Source: Lonicera japonica
Taxonomy: Eukaryota > Streptophyta > Magnoliopsida > Dipsacales > Caprifoliaceae
Direction of reading: 5' to 3'
NCBI GenBank assembly: GCA_021464415.1
Contig: CM038470.1
Location: 42,216,099-42,280,098 of the forward strand
Length of the DNA stretch: 64,000 nt
The position numbers and the translations under genes were made by a program. The notes below the pieces were generated by a model. It ran no database searches, was not told where the DNA came from, and worked only from the letters and a program-made list of their open reading frames with translations. Positions 1 to 12,400 of this stretch are shown piece by piece. Positions within the stretch are counted from its first letter, which is position 1, and each line of letters begins with the position of its first letter.

Positions 1-644
1 TCGAAAATTGGGCGTTAAAAACGAGGCTATGGGGTTACCCACTGTAATTTGGCCGTAATGTTTTGCTCGGAACTCCGATCGGGATGATCTTTATATCAAC
101 GGAAAGGTAATGAAAAGTTCTACAACTTTGTAGAAGTATGTTTCACGTAATTCTGGATAGATTAATACCAAAAGTGCGTCGAAGTCAGCGCCGCGCCGAA
201 ATGCTGCAGAATTTGACATAAGCAGAATTTTGTCAATCGACTGACTTCGAGCTCGGTTTTGGCCAACGAGGAGCGTGAATTAGATTTCGGTCAAAACACG
301 AAAGTTGTAGGGGGAAATATGATGAAACTATAGGAGTTCACGGAGTAGGATTTAGATAAAAATTGAAGAAGTTATGAGTGGCTAAAGTTGACTAAAAATC
401 AACCGATAATCAAAAATTTTGGTTTCGAAAAAATGACACTTTAATACTCGTTTTAATTCCAATAGTGACGAAACTTTCCAGAATATTCTTAAATATATAA
501 TAGGACACTATAGAAGCGACGAAGTAAATTCTTGGATCTCCCAAAAATTTTAAGAAAGTGTTCGAGCTTAAAATAATAAGGATTTGAGCGTTTAACTAAA
601 AAAAATGAACTAAATCAAATGTAATTAAAACATGGGATGTTACA
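1..644. repeat. LTR fragment, right end only
   Basis: The segment closes with GGGATGTTACA at 644, the terminus seen on the gypsy-type LTRs further along (45004 and 51915). It also has phrases shared with them, such as 'aacacgaaagttgtag' near 296-311. The left part of the LTR lies outside the window. No open frame is present. It cannot be said whether this is a solo LTR or one end of an element. Confidence 0.5.
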
Positions 645-887
645 CGATTAGTGGCCCATCTTATAAATCATTATGAAACTACATAGTTAGTCTACTGATA
701 AATGGAATTCTTAACTGAGCAATAAGATTACAGACTTAGTGAATCCAATAGAAGTACAACAATAATATTATTACTATATGACGAACGATGTTTATATGAT
801 TTGAGATATTCATATATATATAGATGCGATATATGTGTATGTTGAATATGTATTTGGTTGACATATACGATTTACTTTATACTTACT
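645..887. other. Short AT-rich spacer, no gene seen
   Basis: AT-rich sequence between the LTR fragment and the large nested retrotransposon. It ends with the left copy of the 5-bp target-site duplication ttact (883-887). No coding or structural signal was recognised. Confidence 0.6.
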
Positions 888-1546
888 TGATGGGGAGAAT
901 CACTGGATTATTCTGACCCGCCAACCACATGAGGACACGTGGCAGTCCCCGTCAACAGCCTAGCATACCAAAACGAGAAGGGCTCTGAGAGCTTGTTTCA
1001 AGCACCACACGAGCTCCAGAGCCCCTGGAAGTTCATGCAACAAGCCCGAGGATTGTTTTCGTTCCACAAGTGATGGAGCTCGTGAACCAGAGCTCTTTTA
1101 GCAAGCTCTGGAGCTCTCTCCTAGACAGTCATGTTAAAGCAGGTGACAGACAGCATGGGCGACTACTGCCAACACCGCCAACGCTGCAGAAGATCCCTCA
1201 ACTTCATTAAATACAAACCAACTGCATTTAATGCACCGGAATCCATGAAGAAGGAAGGTCAGAGTTGGTGGTGTTCAGGGCATGGCTTTGGACCCGCTCT
1301 AAAAGCTCTTCCACACGCCACCTTCTGTCATATATATACGGGAAGCATTTACTTCCCTCAACAACCAAGTCTAACCAAGCTCAAGCTAGCAACAATTAGG
1401 GAGCCAGAAACTTTTTACGCATTCATTGTAAGAAAGAAATACGGGAGAGATAGAGCTCCTTGGCCTGCCTCAGAGCTCCTAAGTTAGAGAGATTAAACTC
1501 TAAGTGTCCCAATCTCCTTATTATTGTAACATTGTGAGAATATATT
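888..1546 (+). repeat. 5' LTR of outer gypsy element, first part
   Basis: This part aligns along its length with 18465-19072 plus the start of 19607-19885. It begins TGATGGGGAGAATCACTG and is rich in 'gagctc' motifs. It is broken at 1546 by the next element, whose left target duplication atatt is 1542-1546. The LTR resumes at 14437. Confidence 0.85.
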
Positions 1547-1757
1547 TATGATGCCCCGAATCCAGTTCTGAGATTTACACCTCCAGGACTCAGTTAATCA
1601 CGCTGTCGTACGCGATGGCGGATTTTAATACACTTAATTGATACCAATATGAAAGAAATCAAGTGTAGGGCCATATTTTAGAAAAATTTGGCATGTGGAG
1701 TTCGTATTTTTAATAAAACCAAAACCTATAATTTATAAAAAAACAAGGATCAACCAA
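1547..1757 (-). repeat. Left LTR remnant of the inner element
   Basis: It matches 9404-9613 closely, including the shared 'aaatcaagtgtagggccatatttta' region and 'ggcatgtgga'. Similarity stops abruptly after 'acaaggatcaa' at ~1757, so most of this LTR has been deleted. Confidence 0.8.
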
Positions 1758-2492
1758 AATTTTGGCATGAAATAATGAGGGACTTCGAAGCAAAAAATTA
1801 TTTTTCTCCACATGAATGTTTTTATCTTTTTTTCCATGCTTTTGGTCAGTGGTTAGGCCTTGATCAATTTTCTAATGTAATTAATTGTCATAGCTACAAA
1901 TTTTACTTGCCTTGTTCCTTTTTGTAAGGACCGAATATGTTGTGAATTCCTCTGAGGGCTACCTTTGGATTGGAGAGAATAATTGAAATTGGTCACATCG
2001 TTAGATTAGATCCTATGAATCTTTGACCATCGTCGACCAATACTACCCTTATTTGAGGACTGGTTAGATAAGCGATCGATATCCAAGGTGCCCCCACATA
2101 TGCCGAGGCGGGCTTTCCTCAAAAGGTAGTTTCCCTCCATAGATCTAATACATTTAAGTGGTGGGTTGGAGCATCCCCATTTATATAGCTTTTAATTCAT
2201 TAATAAGTACCTTGTCCATCCATGATGGCTCTTTCTCAATGCAATCGACTTAGGGAAAGATATAATTGGGCTACTACAAACACTCAACTAAGGTATACAG
2301 CCCTAGTTCATCTTTGGATTGAATCGCTAAGGTGGCAAGTTTTTATGCTTCCATCTTTTCTTTTTTGGATAGAAGTACTTCCAATACCATACATGATGAA
2401 AATTTAGTAAGAATTGTTCGGGTATACTCTAAATACCTTTTCATATTTTCTCCTTTGGCTTCATATTCGTTGTTAATTTGGTTGACAACAAG
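1758..2492 (-). pseudogene. Degraded 3' pol region (integrase start?), mostly unreadable
   Basis: The minus strand of ~2050-2250 retains broken traces compatible with the segment between RNase H and the integrase zinc-binding domain of Tat-like polyproteins, with several stops. 1758-2040 shows nothing recognisable. Catalytic integrase was not found, so the 3' part of this pol is deleted. Confidence 0.4.
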
Positions 2493-2690
2493 CTAACCAT
2501 CACTGTGAATTCCTATTTGCTCAGCTCCCAAGTGTTCGGCCAACTTCATCCCGATGATCAGTTCTATATATTCGGCATCATTGCTGGAGGCTTTGAATTC
2601 GAGGCGAAGCATGTAATATAGTTGTTCTCTTTCGGGAGTTACCAATTGTATCCCAACTCCACTTCCATTTTGGTTAAGAGATCCATCCAC
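2493..2690 (-). pseudogene. Ty3/gypsy RNase H fragment
   Basis: A 65-residue minus-strand frame contains DGSLNQNGSGVGIQLVTPE, followed by EFKASSNDAEYIELIIGMKLA. In plant gypsy polyproteins this is the beginning of RNase H, where the first D and the E of the second block are catalytic positions. The domain is truncated after HSDG. It belongs to the same relic as the RT, protease and gag pieces at higher coordinates. A solo LTR (3041-5364) separates it from RT. It is dead: neighbouring frames carry several stops. Confidence 0.8.
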
Positions 2691-3040
2691 CTAGAGGTTC
2701 CAGGTCAACATAGACAAATCGAGGGCCTGTGGCTGTGGTTTTTCACGCATCCTCTACTCTAGTGGGTCGGCCTCGGGTGTAAATTTGACTATAAATCCAC
2801 TAAGGCTGGTCATTTGATTATGGCTCGTGGTACATTCTCAAGGATTTTGACACTGTTTAGTAGAGTTGCAAATTTTCTCCTTTTTTGGCCGCCAAGAAGA
2901 GCGAAGGTTTCCCAAGGCATCTTTTTAAATCCAGGAAAGCTATTTTGCGTTCCTCATTCCAGCCAGTGACCTTACGCAGAACTTTAAAGAAATTCAGGCA
3001 TTTGTTGGTTGCCCGTAAGACGAACTGATTCAAGGTTACA

Positions 3041-5364
3041 TGTAATACCCCAAATCCATTCTCAAGTTAATCCTCTTCTCAAGCCTGGTTAAGGCTTAAT
3101 CTCCATTAAGGCATGAACTTTTGTTTTTGGACACTTGTTAGCTGATCCAACACTTCTGGCATATCATATTAGGTATATCTAGTTTGCAGGAATAATCTTT
3201 TTGTAATTTAGGTGGTCCAAATCGAAATCGAGTTGTTAATCGTGTGTTTTCATTTTACGCGATTTCTTAATTTTAGCCAACTTCGATGTATCATAACTTC
3301 TTCGTTCCTTGTCCTATTAAGCTCTTGCTGCACCTATGTTTAGGCTTTGATCCAATCTACAACTTTTGTATTTTTACCGAAAGTTAATTAATGTTTTTCA
3401 TAGGTTAAAACGGTGTGCAAAGTAAGCGAGTCATAAAAATCTGTTCATTCGATAGAGCACTGTCTTTAACGAATTTCTGGGAATTATACATCCATAATTT
3501 GAGGAGACTTCCTCTTAAGAAGTTGTAGATCTTTGAATAAGCTTTCTGTGTACATAAAGATCACCTCAATCAGAGCTCTGAACGGAAAGTTATGACCGAA
3601 ATACAAACAGTGCTCTAGACCCAAAAGTGTTAAAGTGCGGACCAGTTTGGCCTTTTTGTGGACTGGTATGGCAGAAAATATGGGCCCGTTTAGAGCACTT
3701 TAAAGATTCATTTACATCCCCTTTTGCCCCAATTTTGAGCCACAAGCCTAGAGGCTTATAGAGAGAGATAGAGAGCCCTTTTGAGAGAGATTTGAAGAAT
3801 CATTCACCCACAAGTCTTCACCACCGGAAATCTCCACCAAATCTACCTCGAATCAACATCCTAAAACGTCATTCATCATCATCTTCATCCCCTCTCATCT
3901 CCATGGCTAGGGCTCAAAGGAAAAAAGTGGGGAATCGGAGATTTAACGACTCCTAGCTCGATTCAAGCTTCCAAACTAGAAGACTATGCTTCGTAGAGGT
4001 GGGAATCTAATACTTAAACCTATTTTTTAACTTATTATTGCTCATCCATGATTTTACCACTTGAATACATGTATACCTAACATGCTTTGTATGTTGAAAT
4101 TGATGCTTTATATGAACTGAATAGCCTATAAATGGTTTAAATTACATGATTCATTAAGGAATTTCTGCTATTCATTAGATTTGTACAAAAACCCACTTTA
4201 ATGTTGAATATTTATACTACGAAGCAAAAGACAACTCTTAAGGGTTCAAGTGGTGGGTTCTATGTTATAAAACTATCGTTTATAAGTTGTTAAACTAGAT
4301 AGAATGGTTTATATGAGATTTCCCCCAAGTTAAGGTTATATTTGATTTATGATAAACATTGAAATGGCACAATTGTTTCTCGTATGAGCCTATTGATATG
4401 ATATTGAGATTATACGATTGCGCTAATCCATGATTGATCACAGGTTGGTCTCTAATGATTATGGCCATAAGTTAGGACACAGTTCTCTTGGGTGCAAAAC
4501 TCGAAACCATGCACGGAAACTAACGTGTAAGCCCTTCTGCCGTGTGGATTCTCCTTGGGGGAAAGACTGCGAAATGCAGACCTGTTGAACATCTGGGTAG
4601 TCGCATAATTGATGAGATACGACACGAGGTTTATGTGATAAAAACACTTAAATTGTGCCACAGATTTCTAACTTAAGATGGGGTTGGTTTTCATATAAAG
4701 TTAAATAGTATTTTCTTGTAAATGTTGCTAATGTTTCAAAATGAAATTAGAAAAGGGTTCTTTCTAAACTATCATAGATACACCTATGAATGTATTATTT
4801 CTTCTTCTTCTTATTATTATTATACAAAAAGGTTTTCCTACTATTTTATGAAAAAGGATTTCTAAATACTGTTTTCATAATAAATTTAACATATGATTTC
4901 CACTGAGTCCTTTTGACTCACTCCACCTCTTTTCCAAACAGTTCCTTTTGCAGGTAATTCCGGGGAACAGGGAGAGTGAGGATGCAACTATTTAGAAGGC
5001 CTCTATACCTTGAATTAGTTATAGATTCTTTAGGATAGGAGGACCTTTTTCCATTGAGTTTCATCACAATTTTATGTATTACACTTGTACTAGAACACTT
5101 ACATATATAAGTATAATTGAGGAAATTGTATTAGTTGTGAACTTGTACTTGGGACCTCGTTGGAGGCTAGTTGTTAGATTATATACAATTTCTTGAACAT
5201 TCTAAATAAGTTGTATGGAATGGGAGTCATTCTTGTTATTTTATAATGCGAATTTTAAGTCCCTTATAGGAATTTTGCTCAATTAACTAGCCGTCGGCAT
5301 ACGGCACCTATAACAAACCAAGTCCTGGAGGAGAAATCCTTTTAACGGGATTTAGGGCATTACA
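3041..5364. mobile_element. Solo LTR in the gag-pol relic
   Basis: It begins TGTAATACCCCAAATCC and ends GGGCATTACA. The flanks are ttaca (3036-3040) and ttata (5365-5369), a 5-bp duplication with one mismatch. Removing it rejoins the minus-strand RT connection region: the frame reads up to ILIGRV near 5370, and CLNFFKVLRKVTGWNEE resumes near 2950. At 2324 bp without polyprotein sequence, it is best read as a solo LTR. A small microsatellite (ttc/tta) lies near 4800. Confidence 0.75.
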
Positions 5365-5369
5365 TTATA

Positions 5370-5890
5370 ACTCTTCCTATTAGGATCTACACTTCATGCA
5401 AGGTTTTTGGTGACTTCATCTCCAAGACAACCCAGATCTTTTTAAGGTTAGCCTCGATTCCATGATAGGTTATTATGAAACAAAGGAATTTTCTTGAGGG
5501 TACTTTAAAAGCGCATTTTCTCTAATTGAACTTCATTTGGTGTTGGTCTAACATTCGGAATGTGTCTTCAAAGAGTTGAACATAATCTTCTGAGCCTGAA
5601 GGGCATATATCAATAGCAATATAGGCCTCGATTTGTGTCATCGAACATGTTCATTTTTGTCTAGTTATTGCCAGAGTAAGCATTCATGAATTTGAGGAGT
5701 TGGTACCGGAGTGGTATCCACTAGCTGGTCAATGTGTGATAACATAAAACTGTCCTTGGGGTAAGCTTTGTTTTTTATCGTGAAGTCCACATAGAGCCTC
5801 TAGTTCCCATTAGCCTTCCTGACCAACACCACATTTGCTAGCCAGTCAGGATACCATAATTCAAGTATGAACTAGGCAATGATAAATTTG
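5370..5890 (-). pseudogene. Ty3/gypsy reverse transcriptase fragment
   Basis: On the minus strand, 5860-5700 reads PDWLANVVLVRKANG, a stop, then VDFTIKNKAYPKDSF and HIDQLVD, the N-terminal RT blocks of plant gypsy elements. The stop (TAG) replaces a position usually tryptophan. Nearer 5400 the frame resembles the post-catalytic region (YHGIEANLKKI). The YVDD segment could not be read because of stops and frameshifts. This is a clear relic without function. Confidence 0.8.
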
Positions 5891-6286
5891 TCCATTTCTG
5901 TATACGCTACTTCTTATTTTTCAACGAACAAGTTCCACCTTTTTCTTGACAGTCTTATGGTATGGGTCAACTCTTGGGAGGTGGACATTATGTCTAGGTG
6001 GATTTTAGGGCTATCCTCACGACTCTAGGTGGACATCTGCGTATGTTCCTAGAGGAAAACTAGTATTCCCTGCTGCATCTCCGGTCAGAGTCTTAGAGTC
6101 CGAATCCTAAATGGACAAACATGTCTAGCCGAGATGGATCTATCCGTCTTTAATTGTACTTAGGGTCTAATTTATTAATCTATAGAGCCTTGTGCCCAAC
6201 TCTTGTCGTCGTAATGTAAGACTCTTGGGTTATTCTTTGATCGCCTATCATGATCGCTATTCCCTCAATTATAGGTAACTTGAATC

Positions 6287-6571
6287 TCAAGTTGTGTACG
6301 AAGACAACTGCCCTAAGTGATTGAGAGTTGGTCTTCCTAGGATTGCGTTATATGCAGACGAGGCTTCTATGATTAGGAAATATGAATGAATGGTCTTCTG
6401 CCGAGTATAATCTCCAGTAGTAAAAATTTGTTCAATGGAGCCGATTGAATAAGTTGCTTCTTCAGAGAAGCCAATTAATGTTGTCCTGAAAGGTTGGAGA
6501 TTTTCCCTTGCAATCCCTATTTTCCTGATACCCTCCATAAGAACTTTCTTAAGGTAGTGGTTTCTAACCAC
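6287..6571 (-). pseudogene. Ty3/gypsy aspartic protease-region fragment
   Basis: A 94-codon minus-strand frame includes GFSEEATYSIGSIEQIF, then DYTRQKTIHSYFLIIEA and SSAYNAILGRPTLNHLGQL. These match the region around and after the retropepsin fold in plant Tat-like polyproteins, where SAYN-ILGR-LN is characteristic. The D-[ST]-G catalytic triplet, expected upstream of this piece at ~6600, was not seen intact. It lies between gag (7.2-7.6 kb) and RT (5.4-5.9 kb) in the expected minus-strand order. Confidence 0.7.
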
Positions 6572-7099
6572 AAGGGATGCACAACAAGATCATCATGTAG
6601 TTGTTGACCCTCTAAAGGTTCGCATCTATGAAAATGATTAGTTTAGTGACAGGTAATTTGGCATATCTAACGAAGCTAATTAATGACGTAACCATCTGTT
6701 GTTGCATGGCTTGAGGTAAGCTTTCCTTGCATTGCCAAACCTTCCACTGGCTGTAGAATCTTATGCGATAATTGACACCACTTTAATCAGCCCAATGGGG
6801 GAGATCATTTACATGTTTATCCTAGCAAGATCGATCATTCCCAGTGGTCAGGTATTAGCCCTAGTGTCCTTCACATATGAGCTGCTAAATTTCTAGTATG
6901 AGCTAAATGCAGCCATTCATATTGTGTCTATGGTCATGGTGAAATGTCTCAGTAATTGTTTTAGTTCATTTGAATTGTAGAGAGCGAATCTATTTGAGTT
7001 TTTTGACATAAATGCGATTGGTAACACCTTGTAAATTTTTGACAGATAAGCTATTAACGGCGCCCCCTCAACGGCCTGATGGACTTTGATCGCATCCAC

Positions 7100-7660
7100 G
7101 GCCTTTCCTTTATTATCTTTTGGTTTTTTATATCATTTAACTCTGGTGGGTCCTTTCTTTTTCTGGTGCCTCTAGCCCCTTTCCAAGAGGTTAGGACCTC
7201 CTTCCAGCCAAAATATTTCTTGATCCGGTAATTTACTTTGTTCATGGAGGTTGGCATTTTCTCTGGGAAAAAATACAACGCTGTCTCATAGGTGACCAAT
7301 CGATAAAGGCAGTGATTGTGACCATGCCGTCTAGAGAATTCAAACTCGTGGCTATATTACTAGACCTCACACTATACTTCCAAAAGGTCTCCTCTTCTTT
7401 CTACTTCCCTGTCATTATTATGGTCAATGATTTATGTCGAGCTCTTCTATTTCAAAAGTGCCCGAGGTAGGCAGTATTGAGCTACTTGAACGAGTCAATT
7501 GATCTTTTCCACAAGCCCTAATACCACACAGTATTGTTAACCCCCTAAGTGTACTAGGAAACCATTGCAAAGCCCCTCATCCGAAATGTTGGCTAGTTTC
7601 ATGATGGAAATGTTAAAAGTGTCCTTAGTCCCATCTTAAGTATCCAATGAGGGCATCTTG
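7100..7660 (-). pseudogene. Gag capsid fragment of the minus-strand relic
   Basis: The minus-strand translation gives broken pieces. GLWKRSIDSFK resembles the conserved W-SI-SFKEL stretch of plant gag. It is followed by a segment ending in FNVATSLN-like sequence, and then by a region with FSQRKCQPP and KKYFGWKEVLTSW. Several stops and frameshifts interrupt it. Order and orientation agree with the protease and RT pieces to the left. Confidence 0.55.
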
Positions 7661-8527
7661 AACTTAGGAGGAAAAGGTGTGTTTTCCACATGGCGTGCTA
7701 AGGGTCAAATGGCGTCATCCTCCATATACGCGAACATGTTTACCGTTCTCCACCTTCTGAAATCTCCTGATCAGCTCCTTCCGCTAGTTTTGATGCTATA
7801 GTGAGCATTAGGGTTTCCCTATTTGAGGATGACTGAGAAAGGCTCCAACAATTCCTGATTTTATCTCCTCAATCTGGTTCATTATCTTGTCCAGCTTTTC
7901 ATGCAGGTCCTATCCTAGTGTGCATCCTCTCCATATGTTAAGGGGTTCCCTTAGTCCAGGAGGTAAGATTGGTTCCTTCTAGTCCGTACAATGCTCCTTC
8001 TTAGATCCATGCTAGATTTACAAACTAGTGAGTTTCGTCCTTACTTGCAACTCATTTTTACCTCCGGTCACTCTTCCTATTCGTGTCTTCCTATGGCTGC
8101 ATTGTTCTGCTCTGTCTCAGACATAAGCTAAATAACAACCACAACGAGTGTCATCGAAGATATCATTGGGTACGAAGGACAAGCGTGCACATCTTGAGAC
8201 AGGTGGTTCTAATCGTTTTGATCTAGCTGTGGCTCCTATAAATGTGCTTGGCTCGTAAGGGTTGGCTACTTTATCCTAGTTAACCTGTGGTGCCAGTTGA
8301 GGCTGTGGCAGTAGCCAGGCTATTGAAACAGTATTGAGAAGATAAACTTCCGCTAGATTCCGCACCTACTGCAAGGTTTCTTTTTGTCCCTAGCTTAAAT
8401 CGATTATAGCGGCTTCAATCTAGAAGACAATTGTTAGTTTTCTTCAAAATGCCATGTTGGTTGATGGCTTCTCGATGGTATAATCTTTATTGTAAGAAAC
8501 TTTTATTTCCTAAAGGTGGTGCTAAGC
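7661..8527 (-). other. 5' gag/leader region of the minus-strand relic
   Basis: No readable gene remains. At 8509-8527 the minus strand reads GCTTAGCACCACCTTTAGG, aligning with GTTTGGCACCGTCTTTGGG after the outer element's 5' LTR at 14646. The differences are mainly G-to-A and C-to-T, as expected from decay of methylated DNA. This places the LTR/leader boundary of the relic at 8527/8528. Confidence 0.6.
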
Positions 8528-9403
8528 TGTTGCGGATTAATTGCTTATGCGCAGATTCGATTGGGACTTATATATACAAAAAAAAACAATCAAACCCCAC
8601 AACGCAATGAAGTAACGTGGTCTGACCTAAAAAGATACCTACTTGATTTACAATCAATTTTATTATCTCCTTCAGGAGTGCCCTACGAAAATGGTGATGA
8701 ATTCTCTAATAGGGTTCCGGATATAGTTTCTAGATGATCTAGGGTAGAATATTTAAAAGCCTTTATATAATAGGTTGTACAAGAGGCAGATAGAGATATA
8801 TAAGTATCATAGTACATTAGTACAAGTTTAATAGCTAGTAAAATATTTATGAGAATAATTCTTTTAGCTTTATCTTATGTAGTTGCTTAGCTGAGTATGA
8901 GACATCTTTAGTTATCTAGATGCATTGAACCTGATCACTGAGCATTCATAACTTCTTTGTTACTTACCCGGATAAACTTCTATTAGCGCTTACAATATCA
9001 TTTTATTACCCTATGCAAGTTTCATTTCAAGGCCGAGTTGAGTTGGAGTCATTTCAGGGGCCAAAAAGGTAGGAGAAAAGTGAGATTTTTTGTAGCAAAA
9101 AGGGAATTTTTCAGGCAAATTGGCCTTTATTCGATCAGAGTTGGGCAATGTACTTTTTTTAGCATTTTCCCCCGCTGTATATGTACTCCCTTCTTCTCAT
9201 TCACAACACATTTTGTCCCAAACTCAAAAGATGGCTAGAGAAAGGTGAGAATACACTTATGAGGGGTTCAAGTGAGTGATCTTTCATGGTTCTTTATCTT
9301 ACACAAGATCTCCATCATCGCCATCTTCATCTCCTTCTCCATCTTGCCTTACACCATTGTTAAGGCTCGAGCTCAAGTTTGAGGGTTTTATGATTTCTCA
9401 AGT
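8528..9403 (-). repeat. Probable LTR of the gag-pol relic plus spacer
   Basis: On the minus strand this segment ends CCGCAACA just before the relic's leader motif, as the Tat-like LTR at 14645 does. Its far boundary was not found. Short frames (for example 9038-9238 and 9276-9485) look incidental. A run of 'tcatc/tccatc' motifs occurs at 9310-9345. Confidence 0.4.
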
Positions 9404-12400
9404 TGTGACGCCCCAAATCCCGTTCCGAGATTTAAACCTCCGGTACTCGATTAATCATGGTGCTGTACACGACGGTGGGTTTTAATACACTAAATTAGAT
9501 ACCAATATAAAAGAAATCAAGTGTAGGGCCATATTTTAGAAAATTTTGGCATGTGGATTTCATATTTTTAACAAAACCAAAACCTGTAATTTATAAATAA
9601 AACAAGGATCAACTCCACATCTGTATAAGCCTCAATCATAAAAATCAAATGTCCAATATATACATTTATACCAATCCATCCTACGAGGTCCCAATAAAGC
9701 AAGTAAATGGCCTTTATATATCAATATAAAATCAAATACAGTTTAGTCATACAAATGATGTTTAGAATTATAACTTATAGGACAAGAGTCGTACAAGGAC
9801 GACTACAATGAATTACGGTCATCAGAGGTTTCTAATCCCTTGCCTATGCTGTCCCCGGTAAGCGACTTGCAAAACTATTTGGAAAATGGGAGTGAGCCAA
9901 ACACGGGCTCAGTGGGAACTATAAGGGTTTGCATATAAAATATGTTTTGGAAATGATAAGCGCAATTGTAATAATGAAAATAGTTTTCCTGGTGACCAAA
10001 AGAAGTTTATAACATACATGCCGATGCTTTCCTATCCCCAAAATCTTATAAGATATAAGTCAATTGCAAATACAATTGAAAGCTCACTAATAACATAAAA
10101 TAGTTATAAAGCTCACACATACGGTAAAAGGAGTATCGTTAAGATACAAATAATCTTTAGTAAGAAATATATGTATAAGATCGTTGGCTAGTTTATACAG
10201 CGTGGTACCACAATCGTATTGTCAAAAACATCTTGCTCTAGGCGATCATCTCAACAACTCGCAACTAGTCAAGCGTACTACCAGGTTTGCATTTCATGGC
10301 CTTTCACCCACGCAGCAGCAGGGCCTCTTGTTTGTTTTCGTGCACGGTTTCAGGTCTTGCACCCAGGAGATTGTGTCCCAACTTCTGGCCCCAATCATTA
10401 GAGACCAAACCTAGGACCTACCAAAGACTAGCGCAACCATATATGTATACATATCAAAGCATTCAAGTAACAAGCCCAGAGACGAATAATTGGACCGGAT
10501 AACAGTTTATATCAAACCCATCAACTAGCAAATAAGAATAGAAGTGATGAAAAGCTATCATTAATTCAAACATATACTTAATACGCCCATACTTGTATAA
10601 AGATCTTAATTATCGCTTACGAAAGCATGAAATATCAGAAATCCATATGCTTGGCTCAAAGATACGTTCAACATGTATATACATCTATAATACATATATA
10701 TATATATCAAACTTACTTTTCCAAATATCACATAGGTTATGTCCCCCAAGGACAACTCATAACTCCCATAGCCTCCAAGGCTATACACAACAAGAAAACA
10801 TCAATATATAAAATGGTGACAACATATATGTGTATGCCTCATAGGTATATATATAGCTAGTGAGTATATATATATATATCTATATATACTGTGATACCCC
10901 ATACTTTAATTTATTTTAAAATTGAATTATATTAGCTTATTTATACTCATGCGAGTGATCGTTATGTGATTCGGGTGGTCCGAATCAATTTCGGTTGATA
11001 AATAAGAAGTTTTTGGTCTTTCGCGATTTGTTATTTCTAGCTATCTTTAAGCTATCGTAATTTCTTATCTATTTATCAGAATAAGATTTTGTTCACGTTG
11101 GTGTCTAGTATTTATACCATTCTACAACTTTTTAGTTTTGGCCGAAGTCCAATTCACACTCCTCGTGGGTCAAAACAGGCCGCAAAGTAGGCCTATTGCA
11201 AAATTCTGGTCATTCGGTAGCGCTTTGGCAGAGCGCTGTCTTCGGTACATTTTTGGGAAAAATATATCCAGAATTCGGGAAAACTTTCTCTTATAAAGTT
11301 GTAGAACTTTGAAATACCTTTCCGTGGACATAAAGAACGCCTCAATCAGAGTTCCGAGTCAAAAGTTATGGCCAAAACAAAAACAGTGGTCCAGAGCTCA
11401 AAATTTAATGCGCGGACCGGTATGGCGTTTTTGGCATACCGGTCCGGCACCAAAATTTTGGGAAAATTGGCCCCTGCGGACCAGTATTGAGTATTTTGCA
11501 TACCAGTCCGCCAGTTAACTATTCCCACCGACTTAAGCTTGTTTTAAGGCCATTTTCACTCATTTTTCAACCCATTTTCGAGGCAACCTTCCACACACTT
11601 CTAAGGGAGGTTCTAGAGAGAGAAAGAGAGATTTCTACGCATCTTTCATCCACGATCGAAGATTCAAACTCGAAATCATCCAAACCACCTTTAAGGTACT
11701 ATTCATAATCTCCTACCTTGGTTTTCTTCTAGAAAAGCTCAAGTATGAGCTTTGGCTATACGAGTTGGAGTTTATACATCATTGATTCGTGGGTTTTGCT
11801 AGCCTAAGGACGTGGTAACACGAGAGCTTGAGTATTTCACCGAACGGGGCTTCGGTTTACAACCCTCTTCCTTCAAAAAGGTCTATACACTTGAGGTAGA
11901 GGTTATATGTTTTCCAAACTTAATGATATGATTTTATTTATCTAAATATGAGTGATTTTATACATATATGTTCGATATGAAGCACATACTTTCTTGCTAT
12001 TGATTATACAAGAATGATTTTATACATATATGTTAATATGTTGATCATATCATTGGATATACATAAGTTTTGCATGATTGAGTTATGATTTTACGATATG
12101 AAGCAATATATGCCATCTAAGCTCCATAATTACATGTTATTGATTCATACGGATGTTCTTTGGATGTATATATGTTGGTTTGACAAGAAAATGATTAGTA
12201 AAGGGTTTTGTATACACCAAAGAACATGGACGTGAATTGGTTAGAGTTTATATGGCATATGTGGTTTCTATTGTATCTATGATGCATGAATTGAAACAAG
12301 ATATGCCACTTGAACTTGACATCTATGTAACATAAATTTGTAAGTGATGTTCCTTGGATATATACGCTTGGTTGAATCCAAGTGGATTTGTAAATGGATT

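Noticed and set aside
1131..1487. A 118-codon open frame, partly repeated at 18708-18986
   Set aside because: Both lie in the LTRs of the outer gypsy element. The frame is not conserved between the two copies (118 versus 92 codons with different ends).
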